Of a stretch of 64,000 nucleotides of DNA, positions 1-8,306 are shown piece by piece. This stretch comes from an uncultured Acidimicrobiales bacterium. GTDB lineage: Bacteria > Actinomycetota > Acidimicrobiia > Acidimicrobiales > Aldehydirespiratoraceae. The notes beneath the pieces were generated by a model, which was not told where the DNA came from, made no database searches, and saw only the letters and a list, made by a program, of their open reading frames with translations. Every line of letters begins with the position of its first letter. Position 1 is the first letter of the stretch. The translations under genes and the position numbers were made by a program. The DNA lies in contig CAJQPN010000024.1 of NCBI GenBank assembly GCA_905480195.1, positions 31,483 to 95,482 of the forward strand, given 5' to 3'.

Positions 1-288
1 CATGATCGCTTCCACCCACCACCCAGTGCTGAGGTCCTCGGCCGCAACGAGTCCTCGACACAACTGATCCGCATCGGTCGAAGCGTGGGCACCCAGTTTC
101 ACCCCGAAGTCGACGTCCCCCACGTCGAGGGCTTTCTCCGCGATAGCCCGCCGACATACCTCGACGAGGTCGGCATCATCGCCGACGACATGATCGCCGA
201 GATGCGCAAGAGGCAGGCCGCCAATTCGCGCCGCTGTCACGACCTCGTCGACTGGTACCTCGACGAGGTCGCCTTCCCGGCCGACTAG
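1..288 (+). CDS. Class I glutamine amidotransferase, C-terminal fragment
   Basis: Only the last 95 codons lie in the window; the frame is open from base 1 to TAG at 286-288. The motif GTQFHPE (residues about 31-37 of the fragment) is the His-Glu pair of the class I amidotransferase catalytic triad; the nucleophile Cys would lie upstream, outside the window. The tail after the motif, about 60 residues, is longer than in GuaA or CarA and resembles stand-alone GMP synthase-like or gamma-glutamyl hydrolase-like amidotransferases. The substrate cannot be assigned. It ends 3 nt from the stop of the convergent carotenoid oxygenase gene. Confidence 0.7.
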   Translation, partial: HDRFHPPPSAEVLGRNESSTQLIRIGRSVGTQFHPEVDVPHVEGFLRDSPPTYLDEVGIIADDMIAEMRKRQAANSRRCHDLVDWYLDEVAFPAD

Positions 289-291
289 CGC

Positions 292-1770
292 TCAGCCCAG
301 CCGGCTCTGCGGGGCCCAGGTGGCGTGAGTGCCGCTGGAGATGCGCTCGGGCAGCTTGACCCGACAGATCGGACCGGCGGTCGGATCGCTGGCATCGAAG
401 ATCTCGCAGTGCGACTCGTCGTTGACGATGTCGGACGAGAACGTCAACAGGTAGGCATCATCCTCGGCATTTGAACCGAGCTTCGGCGCAACGACCGTTT
501 CAGAGACGAACGTGCCCGCAGGGGCCGCCCAGAGTTCCTCGACCCCCGACTCGAGGTCTTGCTTCACCAGACCGTCGAAGGCGAAAAGGCCGTGCGAGCA
601 GCGTGCGCTGTAGCTGTAGCGGTACGGGCGACCCAGATGCTGCCCGTTGATCATCGGGAACTCGAGGCACCGATCGCTGAGCGACTCCTCCTTCGTCTCA
701 CCAGTGACCAGGTTGAACCGCCAGCGGTGATGGCGAGCCTGCAACACGTTCATGTCCAGCGTCTCGAACCCCTTGTGATGCGGGTTGACCGCTGCACTGC
801 GGTCGACACCGCGGGCAGTCGGGTTGTGCTGGAAGAAGCCGTCGAGCACGACCTCGTCACCGTCTTCGTGCGCATTCGTCCAATGCAACACGAACGTCGG
901 ATCAGCCTCGAACCACCGGATGTCGTCGGTGGTGCCGTGCCGGGGCACGATCGCGAACCGACTCGGAAGATCGCGCCGGAACACGTTGGAGTAGTAGCCG
1001 TTTGCCAACGCCTCCGGGTCCCAAAACAGCGGAAGATCGTTCAGGATCGAATAGTTCTCGGTGAACATCATGTCGTGGGGAAGACGAGGCCCCGGCAACG
1101 GGACGTCGATATAGGTGGCGACATGGCCATCGGAGTCGATCACCCCGTAGTGCATGTAGGGCGCCTCGACGCTGTAGTTGAAGAACAACAGCTCTCCGGT
1201 GTGCTCGTCGACTCGCTTGTGGGCCGACACCCCCTCGGCCGGGAACCAGTCGTCCCAGCGGGTGGTGCCCTTCGTCTCGAGCGTGTGCGGGTCGAGACGA
1301 TAGAGCTGACCGCACTGGTAGAAGCTCGCCAACGCTTCACCCCGGTGAACGATCACGTCGGTCGAGGCGTTGTCCTTCATCATCGACCGCGCTCCCCAGC
1401 CATGATCAGCGACCGCGTTCGACGGATGTTCGGTGATGCCCGCCCACAGCGAGCGGCCGGCTTCCTGCTCGGCAAGGAACCCTTCGGTGCGGACGAAGCG
1501 GTTCGAGTACCGGGCCTCGCCCCCGCCGAACGAGATCGAATGCAGCATCGCATCGCCGTCGAACGGGTGGTACCGCCTGATCGGTTCGAAGACAGCTGTT
1601 TCAGTGTTGCGAAGGTACGTCCCGGCCAGATCGTCAGGGATCTCCCCCTCGACGTCGAGGTCCCAGGCGTCGTACTCGCGGTACTGCGGACGCCACACAC
1701 CCGTGCGATACGGATGATCGTCGTCGAGTGGAAGCCCACCATGCACCTCGTTGACCAACTGGACCTGCAT
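292..1770 (-). CDS. Carotenoid cleavage dioxygenase family protein
   Basis: A 492-aa protein of the RPE65/carotenoid oxygenase family: non-heme Fe(II) enzymes that split a C=C bond of carotenoids, apocarotenoids or stilbene- and isoeugenol-type phenylpropanoids. The four conserved Fe-binding histidines are visible: H184 (SAHKRVD), H232 (PHDMMFTEN), H296 (HWTNAHEDG) and H482 (GTHATW), spread over the seven-bladed propeller as the family requires. There is no signal peptide, so it is probably cytosolic. The ATG start is preceded by CTAGGGG. The gene diverges from a CoA ligase, thiolase and hydratase operon 56 nt away, and an interrupted inverted repeat (CCCTA at 1774-1778, TAGGG at 1789-1793) sits between them. 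The shared promoter region suggests that the cleavage product feeds the CoA pathway. The substrate is not determined. Confidence 0.88.
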   Translation of the reverse strand: MQVQLVNEVHGGLPLDDDHPYRTGVWRPQYREYDAWDLDVEGEIPDDLAGTYLRNTETAVFEPIRRYHPFDGDAMLHSISFGGGEARYSNRFVRTEGFLAEQEAGRSLWAGITEHPSNAVADHGWGARSMMKDNASTDVIVHRGEALASFYQCGQLYRLDPHTLETKGTTRWDDWFPAEGVSAHKRVDEHTGELLFFNYSVEAPYMHYGVIDSDGHVATYIDVPLPGPRLPHDMMFTENYSILNDLPLFWDPEALANGYYSNVFRRDLPSRFAIVPRHGTTDDIRWFEADPTFVLHWTNAHEDGDEVVLDGFFQHNPTARGVDRSAAVNPHHKGFETLDMNVLQARHHRWRFNLVTGETKEESLSDRCLEFPMINGQHLGRPYRYSYSARCSHGLFAFDGLVKQDLESGVEELWAAPAGTFVSETVVAPKLGSNAEDDAYLLTFSSDIVNDESHCEIFDASDPTAGPICRVKLPERISSGTHATWAPQSRLG

Positions 1771-1826
1771 GACCCCTAGGTTTGCGCATAGGGACGAGCA
1801 GCGCCATCTCTGGCAGGCTGGCGTTC

Positions 1827-3404
1827 ATGACCGAGCCGACATCGATCGACGATCTCGTCCGCTGCGCCGTCGCCGCCCGACCCGACGAGGCGGCGTTGGC
1901 CGACGCACCGAATCGCGTGTCGGTCGACGGTGGCGAACCGGTCCGATTGACCTGGTCGGAACTTGACGCCCGAGTCGACGGGACAGCAGCCGCCCTCGCT
2001 GAGCTCGGGGTCGGTCCTGGCGTGCCGGTCGGGATCCAGCTTGCGAACGTCGTCGAGCTCCCGATCACGATTCTCGCCTGCTTCAGGCTTGGTGCCGTGG
2101 CCGTTCCGTTCCCGATTCAGCACCGCGCCCACGAACTCCGCCACGGAGTCGAGACCGCCGGATTCGACGTCTTCGTCACGACCAACCGACCCGACCGACC
2201 CGACCAGGTCGACTCCGCCACGGCGACGCTCGGCGAGTACGCAATGATGGCAATCTCGTCGCCGTCGACGAAGCCCGGACCACCCATCAGGTCTGCTTCG
2301 GTCGACGCCGAGACTCGCGCCACAATCTGCTGGACTTCGGGCACCACCGGTACGCCCAAAGGGGTCCCGCGGACGCATGGCCAGTGGATGGCATCGTCGA
2401 GTTTTCAGGTTAACGAACTACGGATCTCTGCAACCGACCGCATCCTGTGTCCGTTCCCAGTCGTGAACATGGCAGGGATCGGCGGGATGCTCGTGCCATG
2501 GGCCGAGGTCGGTGCATTCCTGGCCCTGCATCAGCCTCTGGACCTCCAGGTTTTCCTCGGGCAGCTCGTGAGTGAGCGAATCTCCTACACGGTCGTGCCG
2601 CCCGCTGCGCTGAACATGCTGTTGGGCAACACCGAACTGCTCGACTCGCTCGACCTGTCGAACATCCGCACCATCTCCTCTGGCTCAGCACCCCTCGATC
2701 CGTGGATGGTCCAAGGATGGCAGGACCGCGGCATCGAGATCGCCAACGTGTTCGGGTCGAACGAAGGCGCCGCGTTGCTGTCAACGATGGAGGCCGTACC
2801 CGATCCGACCGAGCGGGCCCGCTACTTTCCGGTCCCCGACCGGCCCGGTGTCGAGATCAAACTGGTCGACCTCGAGGACGAGACAACGATCACCGGAGCG
2901 GGAACCATCGGCGAGTTGCGCTTCCGAGGCATCACCGTCTTTGACGGCTATGTCGGGAGCGATGGGGCCGAATTCGACGCCGACGGCTGGTACCGCACCG
3001 GCGACCTCTTCGAGTACGTCACCGGCGACGACCCGCCTCGGTTGCTGAAGTTCGTCGACCGGGCCAAGGACATCATCATCCGTGGCGGCATGAACATCAG
3101 CGCGGCCGAGGTCGAGGCGTTGGTCGCCGACCACCCTGCCATCGTCGAATGCGCCGCCGTCGGCTTCCCTCACCCTGATCTGGGCGAGAAGGTGGGCGTG
3201 TTCGCCGTAGCGGGCCCCGACGGCGAACCTCCATCGCTTGACGAACTCATCGCCCACCTGCGCGAATATGAGATCGCCAGCTACAAGCTGCCCGAACGAC
3301 TCGAATACCTCGACGCGCTTCCCCGCAACCCCGTGGGCAAGGTCGTCAAACCTGAACTCCGACAGATCTGGCGGCAGCCAGCGACAACAGAGAGCGAACA
3401 GTGA
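1827..3404 (+). CDS. AMP-binding acyl/aryl-CoA ligase
   Basis: A 525-aa member of the acyl-adenylate superfamily (class I CoA ligases). The phosphate-binding signature SGTTGTPKG is at residues 171-179. Further along are the GSNEG substrate/adenine motif, the GWYRTGDL aspartate motif, the hinge region KDIIIRGGMNIS, and the C-terminal lysine motif NPVGKVVK. Length and motif order are normal. The enzyme should activate a carboxylic acid with ATP and CoA; fatty, aromatic or cyclic acids are all possible. An in-frame ATG at 1782 exists, but the segment it adds has no family match, so ATG 1827 is preferred. The next gene starts inside the stop codon (GTGA), so ligase and thiolase are translationally coupled. 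Confidence 0.88.
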   Translation: MTEPTSIDDLVRCAVAARPDEAALADAPNRVSVDGGEPVRLTWSELDARVDGTAAALAELGVGPGVPVGIQLANVVELPITILACFRLGAVAVPFPIQHRAHELRHGVETAGFDVFVTTNRPDRPDQVDSATATLGEYAMMAISSPSTKPGPPIRSASVDAETRATICWTSGTTGTPKGVPRTHGQWMASSSFQVNELRISATDRILCPFPVVNMAGIGGMLVPWAEVGAFLALHQPLDLQVFLGQLVSERISYTVVPPAALNMLLGNTELLDSLDLSNIRTISSGSAPLDPWMVQGWQDRGIEIANVFGSNEGAALLSTMEAVPDPTERARYFPVPDRPGVEIKLVDLEDETTITGAGTIGELRFRGITVFDGYVGSDGAEFDADGWYRTGDLFEYVTGDDPPRLLKFVDRAKDIIIRGGMNISAAEVEALVADHPAIVECAAVGFPHPDLGEKVGVFAVAGPDGEPPSLDELIAHLREYEIASYKLPERLEYLDALPRNPVGKVVKPELRQIWRQPATTESEQ

Positions 3405-4612
3405 CTGCAATTCTCGGCGGCCATCAAACCGACTTCGCCCGCAACATTGCGAAGCAGGACCAGGACGTGAGCGACCTCACGAAGGAAGCGATCGAAGCGG
3501 TTCTCGCCGATGCCGGCATCGATGCCACCGACATCGAATCGATCCATGTCGGCAATGCGTTCGGCCAGCTCTACAACGGGCAGGGCCATCTCGGAGCGAT
3601 GCCGGCCACGGTGATCCCCGAGCTGTGGGGCGTGCCGGCGATGCGACACGAGGCAGCCTGCGCTTCTTCGTCGATGGCCACGCTTGCTGCAATGGCCGAG
3701 ATCGAGGCCGGCCGCTACGACTGTGTGCTCGTGCTTGGCGTCGAGCAGGAGAAGAACATGCCGGGCGCCCAAGCCGCGGCCGTGCAGACCGCAGCTGCAT
3801 GGGTCGGCCACGAGACCGAGGGGGTCGAGTTCTTCTGGCCCTACGCCTTCAACCGCGTCGCCAACGAATACGACCGGCGCTATGGGATCAACGACGAGCA
3901 TCTGCGGGCGATCGGCGAACTCAACCTCCGCAACGCCCAAGACAACCCAAACGCGCAGACCCGGATGTGGAACCTCACCCCCGAGTCCTTCAGCGACGAC
4001 GACCACGCCAACCCGGTTGTGGAAGGTCGGCTCCGGCGCAACGACGTCACCCAGATCACCGACGGCGCAGCCGGTGTGGTCTTGGTGAGCGACCGCTGGC
4101 TCGAGTCAAGGCGTCACAAGCCAAAGGCTCGCATCGTGGGTTGGGGCCACACCACCGTCGGCTTACCGATCGACCAAAAGTTCGAGCGGAGCTCCGACAG
4201 CGAGTACGTCATGCCCCACGTGAGGCGGGCGATCACTGATGCATTCGGACGTGCCGGTATCAGCGGCACCGACGACCTCGACGCAATCGAGACCCACGAC
4301 TGCATGACGCCGTCGGAGTACCTCGCGATCGATCATTTCGGCATCACCGCAGCCGGCGAATCGTTCAAGGCAGTCGAAGAAGGCTGGCTCGAACGAGACG
4401 GCAAGATGCCCGTGAACGCCAGCGGTGGCCTCATCGGCGGCGGTCACCCCGTCGGCGCCACCGGCGCCCGCATGTTGGTCGACTCGATGAAGCAGGTCAC
4501 CGGCACGGCAGGCGGGTACCAGGTCGACGGAGCGAAGCGGGTCGCCACACTCAACATCGGCGGCTCCACCGCTACCACCGCCTCATTCATCGTCGAGGGC
4601 TCCGCCGAGTGA
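3401..4612 (+). CDS. Thiolase family protein (SCP-x/lipid-transfer type)
   Basis: A 403-aa thiolase-fold protein. The nucleophilic Cys is C87 (HEAACASSS), and the catalytic His lies in GGGHPVGATG near residue 348. The second cysteine motif (CGGGG) of biosynthetic thiolases is replaced by NIGGSTAT, which is typical of the non-specific or SCP-x-like thiolases that cleave branched, sterol-side-chain or phenylpropanoid beta-ketoacyl-CoA. The GTG start overlaps the ligase stop by 4 nt, and the stop is overlapped by the next gene's start, so it is the middle gene of a three-gene operon. It probably carries out the final thiolytic step. Confidence 0.87.
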   Translation: MTAILGGHQTDFARNIAKQDQDVSDLTKEAIEAVLADAGIDATDIESIHVGNAFGQLYNGQGHLGAMPATVIPELWGVPAMRHEAACASSSMATLAAMAEIEAGRYDCVLVLGVEQEKNMPGAQAAAVQTAAAWVGHETEGVEFFWPYAFNRVANEYDRRYGINDEHLRAIGELNLRNAQDNPNAQTRMWNLTPESFSDDDHANPVVEGRLRRNDVTQITDGAAGVVLVSDRWLESRRHKPKARIVGWGHTTVGLPIDQKFERSSDSEYVMPHVRRAITDAFGRAGISGTDDLDAIETHDCMTPSEYLAIDHFGITAAGESFKAVEEGWLERDGKMPVNASGGLIGGGHPVGATGARMLVDSMKQVTGTAGGYQVDGAKRVATLNIGGSTATTASFIVEGSAE

Positions 4613-5484
4613 CCACGCCCGACTTCGACAACATCGTCTTCGAGATCGAGGACGGCGTCGCCACAGTCACCCTAAACCGGCCCGACAAGCTCAACGCCAT
4701 GAACGAGTCGATGCGCCGTGAGCTGATGGCCGCGCTCGACCACACCGATGCCAACGACGATGTTCGGGCCGTGATCTGGACTGGGGCAGGTCGCGGCTAC
4801 TGCGCAGGCGCCGATCTCTCGGGCGGCAGCGCCACGTTCGACTATTCGGCCAACGTCGGCGACGGTTCGGCCAAGCCGAAGGTTCAACGCGACGGTGGAG
4901 GCCAGCTCACGCTGCGTATCTACGAGTCGGTCAAACCGATCATCGGCGCAATCAACGGTGCCGCCGTCGGTGTTGGGGTCACCATGACGCTGCCAATGGA
5001 CGTCCGGCTTGCCTCGACCGAGGCGAAGTTCGGGTTCGTGTTCGCTCGTCGCGGCATCGTGCCCGAGGCGTGCTCGAGCTGGTTCCTCCCGCGCGTCGTC
5101 GGAATCAGCCGCGCGCTCGAATGGACCTACAGCGGTCGGGTGTTCTCGGCTGCCGAGGCCCTCGACGCCGGCCTGGTGCGCAGCCTCCACGCTCCTGACG
5201 AACTCCTCCCCGCCGCCCGCGAACTCGCCCGGACGTTTACCGAGGAAACCTCACCGTTGTCGGTGTCGACCACCCGCCAAATGCTGTGGCGGATGCTCGG
5301 GGCCGACCACCCGATGGAGGCCCACAAGGTCGACAGCCGGATGGTGCAGGAACTCGGTGCCGGACCCGATGCCGCAGAAGGTGTCGCCAGCTTTCTCGAG
5401 AAACGTCCCGCCCACTTCGAGGGCAAGCCGAGCAGTCAGCTGCCTCCGAGCATGCCATGGTGGGACGAGCGGCCGTTCGAGTGA
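4609..5484 (+). CDS. Enoyl-CoA hydratase/isomerase family protein
   Basis: A 291-aa crotonase-fold protein. The CoA-binding and oxyanion-hole segments are clear: GRGYCAGADLSG, then INGAAVGVGVTM, then FGFVFARRGIVPE, where the Glu of GIVPE matches a catalytic hydratase glutamate. It should add water to an enoyl-CoA, or act as an isomerase or lyase. The GTG start overlaps the thiolase stop by 4 nt. With the upstream ligase and thiolase it forms an activation/hydration/cleavage set. No acyl-CoA dehydrogenase or 3-hydroxyacyl-CoA dehydrogenase is in the operon; a dehydrogenase of that type is at 33.2 kb. Confidence 0.88.
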   Translation: MTTPDFDNIVFEIEDGVATVTLNRPDKLNAMNESMRRELMAALDHTDANDDVRAVIWTGAGRGYCAGADLSGGSATFDYSANVGDGSAKPKVQRDGGGQLTLRIYESVKPIIGAINGAAVGVGVTMTLPMDVRLASTEAKFGFVFARRGIVPEACSSWFLPRVVGISRALEWTYSGRVFSAAEALDAGLVRSLHAPDELLPAARELARTFTEETSPLSVSTTRQMLWRMLGADHPMEAHKVDSRMVQELGAGPDAAEGVASFLEKRPAHFEGKPSSQLPPSMPWWDERPFE

Positions 5485-5501
5485 TCTTCCCCAGCCGCCG
5501 A

Positions 5502-5514
5502 CTTACACTGTAAG
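5502..5514. promoter_or_regulatory. Palindromic operator over the -10 box of the desaturase gene
   Basis: CTTACA-C-TGTAAG is a perfect 13-bp palindrome. Its right arm overlaps the hexamer TAAGCT (5511-5516), which is 6 nt before the desaturase ATG. A palindrome on the -10 element is the expected position for a TetR- or GntR-type repressor site. No regulator is adjacent, so the binding protein is unknown. Confidence 0.45.
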
Positions 5515-5522
5515 CTGGCAGC

Positions 5523-6455
5523 ATGTCCAACACTTCCGACCAGTTGCGGATCGAACGTCGCGACGAGCGACGAAAGGTTGCGCCGTACCGCGGCGGTATT
5601 GCGGTGCGACTCATCGTCACCTGGCTGTCTTTCAGCGCAGTCTGGATCGCACTCGTGGTCGCAACGATCTCCGGTCCTGTTCCCCTGTGGCTCGGCGCAC
5701 TTGCGAGTTTCGTGATCGCGACAACCTTCTACATGCCGTTGCACGAGGCCGCCCACGGCAATGTTTGGGGTGACGTCTCGACGGCTCGCTGGGGCGAGGA
5801 AATCGTCGGCATGACGTCGTCGTTCTGGGTCGGTTTCTCCTATCGAGGGCACCGGATCTCCCACATGAAGCACCACGCCTTCACCAACGACCCAGCGAAA
5901 GACCCCGACTTCTTCGTCCACGGCACCAAACGCGAACTGCTCCCGAAGCTCTACGCCGGGACCCTGATCAACACGTTTCTCCCGCTGTTCGCCTTCGTTC
6001 CACCGGCACGGATCCTGCTCCCGAAGGTGATCAAGGTCCAAGGTGCTCGCCTCAAACGCAGCCGGGAGGAGGATCGCTACACGTTTCGATTCTGGCTGAT
6101 GCGCACCATTGCGCTGATCGCCACATTCGCCATGGGCTTCGGCTGGGAAGCCCTCTGGCTGTGGTTCGTTCCGAGCACCTTCGTGATCTGGTGGTTGGCG
6201 TTCATCTTCGCCTGGTACCCGCATCACCCTGCCGACGGCAAGATCGGCCGCTACGTCGACACTCGCGTTGCGACGTTCCCCGGATCAACGCTCATCACCC
6301 GCGGTCACGACCATCACGCGCTCCACCATCTGTTCCCCCGTGTGGTGCACTACAAGCTGCCGAAACTGTGGCGGGAGATCGGGCCGGAGTTGACCGAAAA
6401 GGGTGTCCGCACCGAAGGAACGGCACTCGGTACCACCGGCCCAGTGGTCTGGTAG
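5523..6455 (+). CDS. Membrane fatty acid desaturase/hydroxylase family protein
   Basis: A 310-aa integral membrane diiron protein with all three histidine boxes: HEAAH (residues 74-78), HRISHMKHH (110-118) and HDHHALHH near residue 265. Hydrophobic segments flank the boxes, at about 30-70, 140-165 and 190-225. The family introduces double bonds or hydroxyls into lipids or carotenoids using O2 and reduced ferredoxin. The HEAAHG form also occurs in carotenoid ketolase/hydroxylase-like members, and a carotenoid-cleavage gene lies 4 kb away, but substrate assignment from sequence alone is not possible. There is no Shine-Dalgarno sequence; a TAAGCT hexamer 6 nt before ATG suggests a leaderless mRNA. 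Confidence 0.85.
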   Translation: MSNTSDQLRIERRDERRKVAPYRGGIAVRLIVTWLSFSAVWIALVVATISGPVPLWLGALASFVIATTFYMPLHEAAHGNVWGDVSTARWGEEIVGMTSSFWVGFSYRGHRISHMKHHAFTNDPAKDPDFFVHGTKRELLPKLYAGTLINTFLPLFAFVPPARILLPKVIKVQGARLKRSREEDRYTFRFWLMRTIALIATFAMGFGWEALWLWFVPSTFVIWWLAFIFAWYPHHPADGKIGRYVDTRVATFPGSTLITRGHDHHALHHLFPRVVHYKLPKLWREIGPELTEKGVRTEGTALGTTGPVVW

Positions 6456-6458
6456 CGC

Positions 6459-7970
6459 TCAATCCTCGAGATGAAGCGCAGCACCGCGTGCCGCGCCTTG
6501 GCGAACATTGATGATCTCAACGGACACGGCGTTGACGGTGGTGCTGATCTCCTCGACGAGGCGGCGAAGCGCTGCAGCCGCTGAGTAATCCATGCGGCCG
6601 ACACCACCCAGATCGAGGACCACGGTCGCGATGTCGGGGTGCTCAGCGATCTCAAGGCGAATGAGCCGCTCGATATTCGGGATCGTGGCGAACCACAGCA
6701 CCCCCTCGGGTGCGACGGTGAGAACATCACCGTTGCGCGAGCTCGGCGTGGTGACCTGAAGCTCGCGGTAGAGGTGGCTACCAAGAGCGAGCGCAACGCC
6801 GACGAGAATCCCGCGCTCCACCCGAGGAGCAGAGACCAGCGTGGCAACCAGTGTGCCGATGCCCACTGCGGCCTGCAGGAGATTGCGTCGGACCAGCCGC
6901 ACCAGTTCGCCCACTGCGACGAGCTTGACAACCGCACCGAGGACGATCGCTCCGAGGATCGCGCTGGGAAGATCCTCCAGCAGAGGGGTGAGTGGCAGTG
7001 CGAGCAGCACGAACGTCCCGGTGATCGCGCCTGCCCAGGCGCTGTTTGCTCCGGCCAGGCGGTTGAGCGAGCTTCGACTGAACGAACCGCCGACCGGGAA
7101 TGCGCCCGAGAAAGCGGACGCAAGGTTCGCGACACCTTGTGAAACCATCTCGCGGTTGGCATCCCACGGCTCGCGTTCTTCAGCCGCAAACGTTCGGGCG
7201 ATCGATGACGGCTCAGCGAAGCCCACGAGTGCAATGACAAGCGCCGGGAGTGTGAGGTCGCCGATCTGGTCCCACGGAAAGTCGAACGTCAGCGACACGA
7301 AACCGCCATCGAGCTCGCCGACCACGCTCCCGGAGTAGTCGGTCACCGCCGAAACGATCACGCCAGCGATGACGGCAACCAGGACCCCCGGGAAGAGCTT
7401 GTGGAGTCGGCGGCCCCCGAACATGCATCCAAGTGTCAACAGGGAGAAGCCGATCGCCCCGGTCTGCCATTCGTCGGGGGAGGTGATGGCCTGCCATGCG
7501 TCGGCCAACACGCCGTCACCATCGGTCGCAACGTCGAAGATCTTCGGCAGCTGGCTCGACAAGATCAGGATCGCCGCACCGGTCGTGAACCCGGTGAGCA
7601 CGGGCTCTGACAGCAGGTACGCCACCCCACCCATGCGCAGCAACCCGAGGGCCACACGGAACACCCCAACGAGGAGCGCCAACAACGCCGCCAACTCGAT
7701 GTACTGGCCGGACTGGGGCGTTGCCAGCGGTTCGAGGGCTCCGAACGCCAGCAGCGCGGTCAAGGCAACCGGTCCGGTTTGCAGGTAGCGCGACGAGACA
7801 AAAAACGCGGCGAGAATCGGAGGCAGAGCCGACGCGAACAAGCCGTACTGCGGGGGCATGCCAGCGATCTCGGCATAGGCGAGCGATTGAGGTAGGGCGA
7901 CCAAGGCGACCGAGATACCGGCAACGAGATCACCTGAAGTCGGCTTCGGCATCGTCGTCAGACCCTTCAT
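6459..7970 (-). CDS. SulP family anion transporter with STAS domain
   Basis: A 503-aa polytopic membrane protein. The N-terminal core, SLAYAEIAGMPPQYGLFAS near residue 30, is the SulP signature, followed by about 10-12 hydrophobic segments to residue 390. A C-terminal STAS domain (about 410-500) contains VVLDLGGVGRMDYSAAAAL. The family carries sulfate, bicarbonate or other anions. It ends 3 nt from the convergent desaturase stop. ATG 7970 is supported by TAGCCT 8 nt upstream. ATG 7952 is an alternative, with AAGGG in front of it. Confidence 0.88.
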   Translation of the reverse strand: MKGLTTMPKPTSGDLVAGISVALVALPQSLAYAEIAGMPPQYGLFASALPPILAAFFVSSRYLQTGPVALTALLAFGALEPLATPQSGQYIELAALLALLVGVFRVALGLLRMGGVAYLLSEPVLTGFTTGAAILILSSQLPKIFDVATDGDGVLADAWQAITSPDEWQTGAIGFSLLTLGCMFGGRRLHKLFPGVLVAVIAGVIVSAVTDYSGSVVGELDGGFVSLTFDFPWDQIGDLTLPALVIALVGFAEPSSIARTFAAEEREPWDANREMVSQGVANLASAFSGAFPVGGSFSRSSLNRLAGANSAWAGAITGTFVLLALPLTPLLEDLPSAILGAIVLGAVVKLVAVGELVRLVRRNLLQAAVGIGTLVATLVSAPRVERGILVGVALALGSHLYRELQVTTPSSRNGDVLTVAPEGVLWFATIPNIERLIRLEIAEHPDIATVVLDLGGVGRMDYSAAAALRRLVEEISTTVNAVSVEIINVRQGAARGAALHLED

Positions 7971-8060
7971 CGTGGGTCAGGCTAGGCGGCCTATTGCAGC
8001 CACGCCGATGTTCGGCTCGATCCAGGCCACGATTTCTTCGGCCGAAACCACCTCACCCCC

Positions 8061-8306
8061 TCAGACGGGTGGCTCGATCCACTCGTCGGTGCGGGTATCG
8101 CGCCACACGGTGACCCAGCGGCGACATCCAAACGCGTGGAACCAGGCCTCGCGAACGGCTCCCTGTGGGTTGGTGTGCATGTAGCCACGATCGATGTCGC
8201 GCCCGTCGGGGTCGGTGATCGTGTCGGGCACGACAGGAATCTCGCCGTGGACCCACTCCTCGATCGAACGCGGGCCGCAGTGCGGGCAGAGGACGCGCAT
8301 GCTCAT
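8061..8306 (-). CDS. soxD: Sarcosine oxidase delta subunit
   Basis: An 81-aa zinc-binding subunit of heterotetrameric sarcosine oxidase. The Zn ligands are visible as CPHC near residues 7-10 and the H..GC pair in WFHAFGCRRW (about 55-63), followed by the conserved RDTRTDE tail. The ATG at 8306 overlaps the soxB stop by 1 nt; a second ATG two codons later (8300) is equally possible. It is the last gene of the sox operon, about 90 nt before the start of the downstream SulP gene. Confidence 0.85.
   Translation of the reverse strand: MSMRVLCPHCGPRSIEEWVHGEIPVVPDTITDPDGRDIDRGYMHTNPQGAVREAWFHAFGCRRWVTVWRDTRTDEWIEPPV

Noticed and set aside
559..1779. Long plus-strand frame antisense to the carotenoid oxygenase gene
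   Set aside because: Arg/Val-rich, no family pattern; the minus-strand frame has all Fe-binding histidines.
1827..5484. Assignment of the CoA operon as a specific ferulate (fcs-ech) pathway
   Set aside because: The family motifs fit several substrates; nothing in the sequence proves the aromatic case.
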